Source of the DNA: Streptomyces canus
GTDB taxonomy: Bacteria; Actinomycetota; Actinomycetes; Streptomycetales; Streptomycetaceae
Reading direction: 5' to 3'
NCBI RefSeq assembly: GCF_030816965.1
Contig: NZ_JAUSYQ010000002.1
Span: forward strand, 4,871,501 to 4,935,500
Length of the DNA stretch: 64,000 bases
Shown here in pieces: positions 15,289 to 22,448 of the stretch. A program made the translations under genes and the position numbers. Position 1 is the stretch's first letter. Every line of letters starts with the position of its first letter. Under the pieces are notes generated by a model, which saw only the letters and a program-made list of their open reading frames with translations, did no database searches and was not told where the DNA came from.

Positions 15289-16116
15289 TCAGTGCGGGAG
15301 GGGGTTGCCGTACAGCAGCGCGCCGAGGATCAGGCAGACGGTCAGGCCGCGGGTGACCCAGGCGATCAGGAACCAGGAGTGGCGGGCGCGGCGGTCGAGC
15401 GAGATGACGACGAGCGCGACGACGCCCCAGAAGTAGACGTCGGGGTTGTCCTGGAGCCGGCCTTCGTGCTGAGCGACGCTGGCCGTCGCGTCGCGGACGA
15501 ACTGCGGGACGCCGAAGTACCAGCCGGCCCCGAAGCCGGTGCCGATGTACAGCAGCCACTTCTTGTGCGCCGGGACGTGGCGGATCAGCTCGGCGAGTGA
15601 CACCTTCTCGGCCTCCCGGTACAGCGGGACGGCGGTCGCGAACGGCGGCCGGGTGGTCTCGCCGTGCGAACGCCGCCACCGGGCAGCCCGTTTCCGTGGC
15701 TGCCCCTCCCCCGCGTCCTCGTCGACCGCTTCGGCGTCCTCTTCGCCCAGGTCGTCGGGCTCGTCGATGTCGTCGGCGTCGGGCTGCTTCGAGACCTTCC
15801 GCAGGCGGGGGCGGCGGCCCTCGGCAAGGTCGTCGCCGTCGTCGTGCTGCTCGACGGATGCGGGGCTCTCCCCCTGCTCGTCATCCTCCTGGGCGTCGTC
15901 GGTCTCGAGTTCCGGCTTCCTGGCGTTCCACCAGTCGGGCAGGCGCGGCGCGCAGGCCCGGCGCGGGCCGGGCACGGTCGGCTCGTACTCGGGCCGGACC
16001 GGGACCGGCGCGGGCTGCCGCTCAGCGTCCCCGGCCGGGGCGTGCCCGGCCGAGCGGGCGCCGAGACGATGCAGTGCCGCGCGAACCTTCGTCTCCCCCT
16101 CATCGGGCTCGCTCAC
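15289..16116 (-). CDS. Membrane protein with long acidic cytoplasmic region, 275 aa
   Basis: The GTG start overlaps the stop of 16113-16583 as GTGA. Residues 1-165 are hydrophilic with a strongly acidic stretch (QPDADDIDEPDDLGEEDAEA). Three hydrophobic segments follow (KKWLLYIGTGFGAGWYFGV, VYFWGVVALVVISL and a C-terminal helix LIAWVTRGLTVCLILGALL). No family is recognised. The gene is in an apparent operon with the ribbon-helix-helix gene and two more membrane proteins. Confidence 0.6.
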   Translation of the reverse strand: MSEPDEGETKVRAALHRLGARSAGHAPAGDAERQPAPVPVRPEYEPTVPGPRRACAPRLPDWWNARKPELETDDAQEDDEQGESPASVEQHDDGDDLAEGRRPRLRKVSKQPDADDIDEPDDLGEEDAEAVDEDAGEGQPRKRAARWRRSHGETTRPPFATAVPLYREAEKVSLAELIRHVPAHKKWLLYIGTGFGAGWYFGVPQFVRDATASVAQHEGRLQDNPDVYFWGVVALVVISLDRRARHSWFLIAWVTRGLTVCLILGALLYGNPLPH

Positions 16117-16583
16117 GGCTGGTGTCCTCGGGCCGTCTTTGCGGGGCCGTCCGGTCGTACCGGTGCGGAAGACGGGACGGGCCGGGTCACACCGGCGGGG
16201 AGAACCGGGTACGACGAAGGGAGGTCGGTCGGACGGGCCGTCGCACCAGGAGGGCCGGGCGTCGGACGGGCCGTCACACCCCGGGGACCGGGCGTCGGAC
16301 GGAGCCTGTAGGCGGTGGGAACCGTCGTCTGCGCCGTACCGCGGCCGGGCCACTGACCGGGGTCACACCGTGTGATCCAGAACCGTTCGATCGTCGGACG
16401 CGTGCGCGCGGGCACCGCTCCGGCGTCCCACACCTTCCGGTAGACCCCGGCAACGATCAGCAGCGCGGATCGCACGGCGTCCGACAGGGTCATACCGGTG
16501 GACAGCATCACCTCAAGGTCGTCATACATCTGGGCGTCGACCTTCACCGAGGCGTTCTTACCGACGGCGGGCGGAGTGGTCAT
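16113..16583 (-). CDS. Ribbon-helix-helix protein with Pro/Arg repeat tail, 156 aa
   Basis: Residues about 10-50 (SVKVDAQMYDDLEVMLSTG followed by MTLSDAVRSALLIVAG) fit a ribbon-helix-helix DNA-binding unit: one beta strand then two helices. The tail carries 11-residue repeats (TARPTPGPPGA type) from a 33-bp DNA repeat at about 16231-16305. The start follows AAGGATCACACC, and a similar half-palindrome (tcacaccgtgtga) occurs at about 16364, a possible autoregulatory site. It could be an operon autoregulator or a relaxosome accessory protein. Confidence 0.65.
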   Translation of the reverse strand: MTTPPAVGKNASVKVDAQMYDDLEVMLSTGMTLSDAVRSALLIVAGVYRKVWDAGAVPARTRPTIERFWITRCDPGQWPGRGTAQTTVPTAYRLRPTPGPRGVTARPTPGPPGATARPTDLPSSYPVLPAGVTRPVPSSAPVRPDGPAKTARGHQP

Positions 16584-16709
16584 GGTGTGATCCTTCGTGC
16601 TCGATCGGACGTGAAGCCGGGCCCGCGCACAGGGGGGCCGGCACGGGCCCGGCGGTCTGGGGAAGCGGCCCCCGCCCGGGAAGGCGGGAAGGCAGCGGCC
16701 CGCTTGAGG

Positions 16710-16740
16710 GGCCGGGCTCCGCGAGGGGCGGAGCCCGGCC
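16710..16740 (-). terminator. Hairpin 3' of the Arg-rich gene
   Basis: GGCCGGGCTCCGC and its exact complement enclose a 5-nt loop directly after the stop at 16746, separating it from the ribbon-helix-helix operon. Confidence 0.65.
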
Positions 16741-16745
16741 CGGTC

Positions 16746-17006
16746 TCAGGAGCGGCGTCGGCGGAACAAGCCCGGCTTCTCCTCGAAGGCGAACGTCGTC
16801 TTGCCCTTCGCGACGGACTCGCGGTGTCGGCGGCGACGGCCCGCCCCGAGGTCGATCTCACGGGCGCGACGGCGGGCGTTCTTCTCCTGGTCGCGGGTCG
16901 AGGCGTGCGGGCCGACGGCGGGCGTGTAGCGCGGACCGCCCGTCATCGCTTCGCGGATGCGGTCGAGGCGCTCGCCCATCAGGGGCACCCCCGGCGGCTT
17001 CGGCAC
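16746..17006 (-). CDS. Small Arg-rich basic protein, 86 aa
   Basis: The reading frame has strong third-position GC (GERLDRIREAMTGG, TRDQEKNARRRAREIDLGAG, ending EKPGLFRRRRS). It is very basic and probably binds nucleic acid. The GTG start at 17006 has no good ribosome site, and the coding signal appears to continue upstream in another frame (16858-17169), so it may be the 3' part of a frameshifted gene. Confidence 0.5.
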   Translation of the reverse strand: MPKPPGVPLMGERLDRIREAMTGGPRYTPAVGPHASTRDQEKNARRRAREIDLGAGRRRRHRESVAKGKTTFAFEEKPGLFRRRRS

Positions 17007-17169
17007 TCGCCTTCGCGTGGAACCGCGTCGACTCCAGCTGTCCGACGGCTTCCTCAGCCCGAGCGTCCCGCTCCGGCGCAGCGCCCCGGTCCTGCTGGCA
17101 CGCCTGCACCGTCGCCGGCTGGGTGGCCGCCTGGTTCGGCGTCCTCGTGTCGATCCGGCGGGCGGTCAC
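16858..17169 (-). CDS. Possible 5' part of a frameshifted gene
   Basis: The first 53 codons from GTG 17169 (VTARRIDTRTPNQAATQPAT...) have the expected GC-rich third positions and read as a Gln/Arg/Ala-rich helix. Downstream of about 17010 the third-position signal moves to the frame of 16746-17006. The two may form one roughly 140-residue protein interrupted by a single-base change. Confidence 0.35.
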   Translation of the reverse strand: MTARRIDTRTPNQAATQPATVQACQQDRGAAPERDARAEEAVGQLESTRFHAKASAEAAGGAPDGRAPRPHPRSDDGRSALHARRRPARLDPRPGEERPPSRP

Positions 17170-17244
17170 CGGCGGATCGCCTTGCTCGTGCGGTCGTTCG
17201 CGACGTCCCGGGGAGAACCCGGGCGCGCGTTAGTACGCTGTCGC

Positions 17245-17305
17245 ATGCGTCAGCTCCATCTGACGTGGCCCCCGGTCGGCGTTTCCTAGGCCCCGACCGG
17301 GGGCC
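17245..17305 (+). promoter_or_regulatory. Leader ORF with two hairpins (attenuator-like)
   Basis: A 14-codon ORF, MRQLHLTWPPVGVS, runs 17245-17289. A 6-bp hairpin (CGTCAG / CTGACG) lies inside it. A 13-bp perfect hairpin (GGCCCCCGGTCGG at 17267-17279 with its complement at 17293-17305) has its left arm inside the last codons and the stop codon in its loop. A ribosome on the ORF would prevent hairpin formation, as in an attenuator. It lies upstream of the HTH gene at 17393. Confidence 0.45.
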
Positions 17306-17330
17306 GACTTGTAGGCGCAACATCACGTTG

Positions 17331-17369
17331 CTTGCCCGACTGTATGGGACCCCCATACAGTCGGGCAAG
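17331..17369. promoter_or_regulatory. Perfect 18-bp-arm palindrome before an HTH gene
   Basis: CTTGCCCGACTGTATGGG and its exact reverse complement are separated by 3 bp. It lies 23 bp upstream of the start of the HTH gene at 17393. This is far longer than expected by chance and suits an operator for a dimeric repressor, most simply autoregulation; a cruciform or recombination site is an alternative. Confidence 0.7.
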
Positions 17370-17392
17370 CGGCCGCGGCAGATAGGAACCGG

Positions 17393-17731
17393 ATGGCCGA
17401 GGAACAGGCAGGCGGCGGGAAGGTGGCACAGCGCGTGTTCGACGCCCTGGAAGCCCTCAAAGCCATCGAGGACGAGGCGGACAGGGCGCGGGAGATCAGC
17501 GTCTTCCTGCGGCAGTACGGGCCCAAGGTCAAGGAGCTCAGCGACCTGCGGCGGGACTTCGTCCTCCGCCAGCGAGAGCAGAAGGTCCCTCACCGGAAAA
17601 TCGCGGCGAAGATCGACGTTTCCCCCTCCACCGTCCAGGACATCGAGCGCGGCTACTCCGGGTCGGGCAAGACCCGGCCGCGCAAGGAGAAGGCCGAGGA
17701 TGCGGACGGCGGAGCCGGCACCGCCGACTGA
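17393..17731 (+). CDS. Small HTH DNA-binding protein, 112 aa
   Basis: ATG 17393 follows GATAGGAACCGG. Helical N-terminal half (QRVFDALEALKAIEDEADRA, REISVFLRQYG), then a helix-turn-helix (HRKIAAKIDVSPSTVQDIE) and a basic tail. Probably a transcriptional regulator, plausibly acting on the 17331-17369 palindrome just upstream and possibly on the divergent operon that starts at about 17169. Confidence 0.65.
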   Translation: MAEEQAGGGKVAQRVFDALEALKAIEDEADRAREISVFLRQYGPKVKELSDLRRDFVLRQREQKVPHRKIAAKIDVSPSTVQDIERGYSGSGKTRPRKEKAEDADGGAGTAD

Positions 17732-17762
17732 GCGGATCACCTCGTCGTGAATAAGCCGGGCG

Positions 17763-17810
17763 GCTGTCCGTTCTCACCGAAGCCAGCCGTCGTCTCATTC
17801 AATCCAATCC
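17763..17810. repeat. Left inverted repeat flanking the 17888 gene
   Basis: Begins GCTGTCCGTTCTCACC and matches the reverse complement of 18483-18528 over about 46 bp with three substitutions and one 4-base gap. Together they bracket a single gene. Confidence 0.75.
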
Positions 17811-17887
17811 ACCCTTGAGCTGGATATGCCCGACCGCCAGCAAGGTACGGATCTTCTTGTTGTCCTCCGAGTGACAAGGGAGCCAAG

Positions 17888-18496
17888 TTGTCCGGGATCT
17901 TGCCCCAGCCGTCAGCACCACGGACGGCGGCTGAGTTCGTTGAGGTGGCTCGCCATCGACGCGATGCGATGAAGGACCGGCGCAGTATCGGGCTTCGGAT
18001 GTTCACTGCCGTAGCCGTCGTCGACTTCGTAGCCACTAAGCTCGCACTGGATGCCGTAGGCAGAGTGTCGCACCCACAACAGCTGACCTGGGTGCTCCGC
18101 TTCGTGTTCATCGGCACCTTCGTAGCCCTTGCCGGGATGGCGATCCAGATTGAGCGGCGGAACCGCCTCGATCGCATCGTCTACCGGACGAACGAAGACC
18201 GTGCACTCGCGGTCCTCAGAGGCGACGACCCAGCTCACGTCCTCGAACACAGCGAGACGCGCCGGCTCTCCGTTCGCCAGTCGTGGGCGACAACCTGGCC
18301 GCTTGTTGCCCTGGCTGGTCTCACAATCGCCCTCTGTTGGTTCGCTGGCCTCATCGGGAATCCCGCTCCACCGGTCGCCACGAAGACCACCTGTGTCACG
18401 CCGCCAGCTAAGCCCCCAGCGACCAGGGACCCAGTCGTCGGACACAGCCATTGGGCTGACTTCCCTGGCATGAGCCGCGTCGACTGGATTGGATGA
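17888..18496 (+). CDS. Three-helix membrane protein, 202 aa, between inverted repeats
   Basis: TTG start at 17888 behind AAGGGAG. Hydrophobic segments at about residues 36-56, 68-87 and 135-155 flank a hydrophilic loop (EHSETRRLSVRQSW). No family is recognised. Base composition is lower in GC than the neighbours. The last 14 bases fall within the right inverted repeat, suggesting that gene and repeats moved as a unit or that the left repeat is an inverted copy of the gene end. Confidence 0.6.
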   Translation: MSGILPQPSAPRTAAEFVEVARHRRDAMKDRRSIGLRMFTAVAVVDFVATKLALDAVGRVSHPQQLTWVLRFVFIGTFVALAGMAIQIERRNRLDRIVYRTNEDRALAVLRGDDPAHVLEHSETRRLSVRQSWATTWPLVALAGLTIALCWFAGLIGNPAPPVATKTTCVTPPAKPPATRDPVVGHSHWADFPGMSRVDWIG

Positions 18497-18528
18497 GACG
18501 ACGACTAGCTTTGGTGAGAACGGACAGC
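18483..18528. repeat. Right inverted repeat flanking the 17888 gene
   Basis: Partner of 17763-17810, ending GGTGAGAACGGACAGC. No obvious target-site duplication flanks the pair. Confidence 0.75.
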
Positions 18529-18666
18529 GGCGATCGAGGCCGCCCGGCAACTCGATGTCCTGTGCCAGCGAATCTTGAGCGATTGACAGCAAACCTTGAG
18601 CGGACGCGTTGGCGGGATGCCGAATGTTGATAGTGGTATGGCGGCGACGCGGCCAGCGGAGGATCA

Positions 18667-19404
18667 TTGCGGAACATGGGGACAGAGGGGGCGGCCTACC
18701 GCCAGTTGTTCGTACTAGGTCCTGATCGGCAGCTCTTCGAATGCAGCGACATGCCATGGAACGCCACTCCCAAGGAAATCGCCGATGCAGTGTGGCTCCA
18801 TTACAAGCAAGTGCCGGATGGGCCCGATCGCCGCCCCCGAACCGTCGTTGATCTGCGCAACAAAGACGGCGACGCGGTGCGCCTCGCCCCGGACGTTCCA
18901 CTGAGTGAACAGGGAGTACTCGAAGGCGACCAGCTAGAAGTCAGCGCAGAGGCGACGGCCGGGGGCGGGTCCGTGGACTTCCTCCTCGGCGTGCTTGGTG
19001 GGAGCGCATTGATCCCATTTGTACAGGCCATCAGCACGAAAGCGGGCGAGGACACCTACGCGAAAGTCCGCCAGCTGCTAGGCCGCCGCACCCCAGGGCG
19101 ACCCGCGAACGGCGAGGACATCGTGGTGGGCCACCGTCGCAGCAAGGTTGTATTGCGAGTACCCACCGACGCCTTACGTCCGTCGCTACCACCGCAGCCT
19201 ACCGAGCCCGAGGAAGGAGCCCCTCTCGCACCATGGCAGGTGATCACCTGGGACCCAGAGACCGGTCACTGGCAACGAGCGCGTCTTGACGCCCCGCCGC
19301 CTGGCACTGTCTTCGTACGTCGCTGGGGGCCCCGCATAACCCCACAGCCCGACACCACGTTCGTGCGGCGGCGATGGTGGCGACGCCGCCCCCGCGATCT
19401 GTAG
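18667..19404 (+). CDS. Protein with possible ubiquitin-like (beta-grasp) N-terminus, 245 aa
   Basis: TTG 18667 follows GGAGG; ATG 18676 is an alternative. The N-terminal 90 residues contain VVDLRNKDGDAVRLAPDVPL and SEQGVLEGDQLEVSAEA, a pattern like bacterial beta-grasp domains. A glycine-rich hydrophobic stretch follows (SVDFLLGVLGGSALIPFVQA) and then AGEDTYAKVRQLLGRR. The C-terminal third is Pro/Arg-rich. Similar N-terminal modules occur in actinobacterial conflict-system proteins, but this is a weak resemblance. GC is slightly low. It follows the membrane gene at 17888 on the same strand. Confidence 0.5.
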   Translation: MRNMGTEGAAYRQLFVLGPDRQLFECSDMPWNATPKEIADAVWLHYKQVPDGPDRRPRTVVDLRNKDGDAVRLAPDVPLSEQGVLEGDQLEVSAEATAGGGSVDFLLGVLGGSALIPFVQAISTKAGEDTYAKVRQLLGRRTPGRPANGEDIVVGHRRSKVVLRVPTDALRPSLPPQPTEPEEGAPLAPWQVITWDPETGHWQRARLDAPPPGTVFVRRWGPRITPQPDTTFVRRRWWRRRPRDL

Positions 19405-19520
19405 GACTAACCGTTGCCGTGGTCACGAGCGCCTCGGTCTCGCGCCACCTCTGACCTGGCGCATCAGGCGCACGCACTACGCGGCGCCGCCCCCGCTCAG
19501 CGGGGCCTCTGACCAGGCGT

Positions 19521-19589
19521 GATCAAGCTTTGATGGCATGAACTCACATCCGTCAAAGTTCGATGGCACGCGATCAAGGTTCGATGGCA
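19521..19589 (+). repeat. Three direct repeats upstream of the DUF6233-like gene
   Basis: Copies gatcaagctttgatggca (19521), cgtcaaagttcgatggca (19551) and gatcaaggttcgatggca (19572) share TCAA(A/G)NTTYGATGGCA. Start spacings of 30 and 21 bp are close to whole helical turns. They lie 57 bp or more before the start at 19646 and suit a regulator-binding array. Confidence 0.65.
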
Positions 19590-19645
19590 GAGGACACTCG
19601 ACGTCACATCGACGAGCCGCAGGCACGGGTGCTTGAATCGAACGT

Positions 19646-20077
19646 ATGAACGAGCTGCCGCCTGACCCTGCTCGCCTTCGGGCGATCCTCGGGTACCTCG
19701 AACAGCAGCTCGCCGAGGAAGAGACCGTGGTCACGTACCTGCGGCTTCAGGTCGAGTCCGTACGGCACGCCCTCACGGTGGCCGAGAACAGGAAGCCCGC
19801 CCGCCCACGCCCGCCGCAGCGCCGGCCAGCGACAGCCGTTGCGGCCCTGGGGCCCGCGCCCACCCGTGGCGAGCGGAAGTCGACGGGCTTCGTCATCGAG
19901 CAGCGGCGGACTCCGTCAGGCCCGCAAGAGGCTGCGGTGCACTCGGACGACTGCACGATGACCAGCGAGATGACGCACCCGGTGACCGCGCACGAAGCGC
20001 GGTTGGCCTTGACGGATGCGCAGCTGGAGGCGTGCGCGTTCTGCCGCCCGGACACCGAGCTGGGGATCTTGGACTAG
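19646..20077 (+). CDS. DUF6233-family protein, 143 aa
   Basis: Opens MNELPPDPARLRAILGYLEQ with a helical N-terminal region, then a basic linker, then GFVIEQRRTPSGPQEAAVHS followed by DDCTM, and ends with a Cys pair region ACAFCRPDTELG. This layout fits the Streptomyces DUF6233 family, of unknown function. ATG start; the upstream direct repeats probably regulate it. It is convergent with the long minus-strand operon ending at 20130. Confidence 0.6.
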   Translation: MNELPPDPARLRAILGYLEQQLAEEETVVTYLRLQVESVRHALTVAENRKPARPRPPQRRPATAVAALGPAPTRGERKSTGFVIEQRRTPSGPQEAAVHSDDCTMTSEMTHPVTAHEARLALTDAQLEACAFCRPDTELGILD

Positions 20078-20129
20078 GCGCTGCGTCGACGTACCGGCAG
20101 TGGCTCCGGGGCCCTGCGTGTGTTGGCGT

Positions 20130-20981
20130 TCAGTCGCGGGCGGGCGGTCCCTCCTGCTGCTGTATCTCGCGGTGGATGGCGGTGACCGCTTCGGCGAGGG
20201 CTGCGCCGACGAGGCCGCGGGGCACGCGCGCCCGGTACTCGAGGCGGACGCCGTCTCGTTGCTCGGGGGACGTCAGCGGTGTCTGGGGGCCGGTCGCTTT
20301 GGTCGCTGCCGGGCCGGTGACGTGTTCGCGGATGCCTCTGCATAGTGGCGGTTCGCCAGGCAGCAACGCGTGCGGCATGTGGCATTCCTGGCAGCGCGGC
20401 CGGGCACGTTGGCAGCTCCGGCCCGAGTCAGGCGAGTGCCTCCAGCCGAAGTCCACGATGCCGCTCGCCCATACGACGGGGGCGCCGCAGATACACCTCA
20501 GGACTTGGTCGGCCACCGTGCGGATCTCGTCGTCCTCGTCGTGCGTGCACTCGGCCGCCGTGGCGGGGACCGTGTCGAGACTCGCGATAGCGGCGCGCTG
20601 CCCGTCCGGGCACATCTCGGCGAGCCGCATGCCCGGCCAGCAGGTACCGCACCCCACGGCGTGGGAGACGGCGGCGTCGTACGCGACGGCGACGGCCTGG
20701 AGTAGCGGCATCGACCGAACGGGCTCCGGCTCCTCGCCGTGGATCCACCCGGCCAACGCGTCGGCGTACGCCTGTTGAGCCTTCTTCGCCTGCTCGTCGA
20801 GGGCCTGGGCCGCGTGCCGCAGCGTGCCCAGGTGCGGGGCGAACTCGACGGCCTTCCGGACGAGCGGCTCAGGCAGTACCTCGGCCAGCTTCTCTGGGGT
20901 CCGCTTGATGCCGTGGCCGGGGTCGAGGCACAGCTTCAGGAAGCTGCGGAGCGCCTCGGGGGTGTCGTACTGGGGTTGCAA
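20130..20981 (-). CDS. Hypothetical Cys-rich protein, 283 aa
   Basis: TTG at 20981 follows GAAGGAGAACCCCG; the longer frame to 21062 would overlap the gene upstream by about 60 bp and is not preferred. Cysteines occur as GCGTCWPGMRLAEMCPDG, CICGAPVV and CQECHMPHA, suggesting several zinc sites. The first third is helical (SFLKLCLDPGHGIKRTPEKL). No family is recognised. Last gene of the 28.8-20.1 kb operon. Confidence 0.6.
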   Translation of the reverse strand: MQPQYDTPEALRSFLKLCLDPGHGIKRTPEKLAEVLPEPLVRKAVEFAPHLGTLRHAAQALDEQAKKAQQAYADALAGWIHGEEPEPVRSMPLLQAVAVAYDAAVSHAVGCGTCWPGMRLAEMCPDGQRAAIASLDTVPATAAECTHDEDDEIRTVADQVLRCICGAPVVWASGIVDFGWRHSPDSGRSCQRARPRCQECHMPHALLPGEPPLCRGIREHVTGPAATKATGPQTPLTSPEQRDGVRLEYRARVPRGLVGAALAEAVTAIHREIQQQEGPPARD

Positions 20982-21003
20982 CGGGGTTCTCCTTCGTGGT
21001 GGC

Positions 21004-22308
21004 TCAGAACGGCGGTTGGCCGTGCTGGTCGGCGGTCTGGGGGTTGGCGCCACGCTGCTCACGACGGCGGGCGGCTTCGGCGTGGAGGGCCTCCGCCTCG
21101 GCGCGGGCGGCGTCCTCGGCGGCCCAGCGCGCCATGAGCGCGGTGATGGCGTCGGCGGGCGTTGCGCGGCACCTTCGGCACATCCCGTCGTCCGGGATGC
21201 CGCCGGCGAGCGGGCGACCGCAGTCGACGCACTCTGGGCGCGGGGTGGAGGCGCCAGGGGGGCGGCGCGGGTCTTCGCCGCGGTTGTAGGCCGCGCGCCG
21301 GTTCGCCCGGCGTGCGACGCAGGCCCGGCACTCAGCGCCCGTGTCGACCATGACGCCGTCCTCGCACGACGGGTCGGGGCAGCACGGCGTCGGGCCCAGC
21401 AGCGCCATAGCCGCGCCGATCGGATTCCGGATCAGGCCGTCGTAGAAGGCGGGCTCGATGCCCCAGCCAACCCACCGGCGGCCGATCCGCCCGGCGATCT
21501 GCTCGGGCGTACGCGCGTCCAGGGCAGCGAGCACCGCGCGGTGGTTGTTGCCCGGGATCCGCTGGCCGGGCAGCTGGGCGAGCAGCGGGCGGGGAAGCGC
21601 GGCCTCCACGGCCCGGAGAGCCGCCCTCTGCTCACCGGTCAGCCGCAGTTTCTTCCTCGACGCGGCGGAGCCGCCGTTCGCTCGCGCGCTACTACCTGCA
21701 CCGGTCCTACGGACGTCAGCGGCGCTACGCGCCGAAGGCGCACTCTCCCCACTCTCTTCTTCAACACCTTCTTGTAGATCTTTTACCGCCGCATCCATGC
21801 GGCCAGGGGTCGCCGCATGGATGCGGCCACCGGTAGCCGCATCTGTGCGGTCAGGGGTAGCCGCACCACTGCGGCCACCCCCCGAGGAATTCCGTGCCGC
21901 CCGGCGGGCCGCAGCCCGCTGCTCGGCCCGCTCATCCCACCGGTGGTGGTCCAGCAGCTCGTACACGCTCGGAAGGTGCCGCTTGGGGTGCTTTGGGTCG
22001 GCCACGCGCTCCACGCGGAGCAGGCCGTACGCCTCCAGGCGCTTCGTCGCGCGATCCACCGTGTCAACCGACCGGCCTATGCACTCGGCCAGCCGCTTGC
22101 GGGTCGGCACCCGCGTGGGGACGTTGTTCGGGTCCACCTCCGCCGACTCGGCAGACTCCCGCGTCCCTGCATCCACGAACGACGCGATAGCCGCGTAGAG
22201 CGCCTTGTCGACCGGGTCCACGCTGCCGTCGCGGGCAAGCTCGGCGTCGAACTTGATCCAGTCGACGACGGCGCCGCGACGGATGACGCGGGGGCGCTCG
22301 GTGCTCAA
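21004..22308 (-). CDS. Winged-HTH replication-initiator-like protein, 434 aa
   Basis: The N-terminal 130 residues form a helix-turn-helix unit of the kind found in phage O/DnaD-type initiators and Rep proteins (VDWIKFDAELARDGSVDPVD ... TRKRLAECIGRSVDTVDRAT, KRLEAYGLLRVERV). Codons 145-175 are made of 24-bp repeats giving AATxxRxDAATxGRx. The C-terminal half has two zinc-type clusters (CCPDPSC ... CRAC; CVDCGRPL ... CRRC). The gene holds four palindromic iterons (21789-21874) beside an AT-rich stretch, as lambda gene O holds its own origin. Initiator function is inference. Confidence 0.6.
   Translation of the reverse strand: MSTERPRVIRRGAVVDWIKFDAELARDGSVDPVDKALYAAIASFVDAGTRESAESAEVDPNNVPTRVPTRKRLAECIGRSVDTVDRATKRLEAYGLLRVERVADPKHPKRHLPSVYELLDHHRWDERAEQRAAARRAARNSSGGGRSGAATPDRTDAATGGRIHAATPGRMDAAVKDLQEGVEEESGESAPSARSAADVRRTGAGSSARANGGSAASRKKLRLTGEQRAALRAVEAALPRPLLAQLPGQRIPGNNHRAVLAALDARTPEQIAGRIGRRWVGWGIEPAFYDGLIRNPIGAAMALLGPTPCCPDPSCEDGVMVDTGAECRACVARRANRRAAYNRGEDPRRPPGASTPRPECVDCGRPLAGGIPDDGMCRRCRATPADAITALMARWAAEDAARAEAEALHAEAARRREQRGANPQTADQHGQPPF
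21745..21874. other. Candidate replication origin: four iterons plus AT-rich stretch inside an initiator-like gene
   Basis: Four copies of CCGCA-N4-TGCGG begin at 21789, 21813, 21837 and 21861, an exact 24-bp period; the first two are complete 14-bp palindromes (CCGCATCCATGCGG, CCGCATGGATGCGG). Immediately to the left, 21745-21787 is rich in A and T (for example cttcttgtagatctttta) within very GC-rich DNA. Iterons plus an adjacent AT-rich unwinding-type stretch, inside the gene of the putative DNA-binding protein, is the lambda ori arrangement. Confidence 0.5.
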
Positions 22309-22355
22309 CAGATGCTCGCTTTCAGGTCGCGCTGAGGGGAGGGGAGGGGCGACGG

Positions 22356-22448
22356 CTAGGCCTCGTCGGTGAAACGGGCGGGAGGCGGCGGCTCGGGCTG
22401 CCGGAACCGTTCGGGCAACGCAAGGAGTTCGGTCAGCTCGGCCGTCAC
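22356..22448 (-). CDS. Very small coupled ORF, 30 aa
   Basis: GTG 22448 overlaps the stop of 22445-22672 as GTGA. It encodes TAELTELLALPERFRQPEPP and a short tail. The four-base overlap, the same as in neighbouring genes, is the main support. Confidence 0.45.
   Translation of the reverse strand: MTAELTELLALPERFRQPEPPPPARFTDEA

Noticed and set aside
20074-20385. Small minus-strand frame overlapping the end of the 20130 gene
   Set aside because: It is in the wrong frame relative to the operon, lacks a ribosome site and has poor third-position bias.
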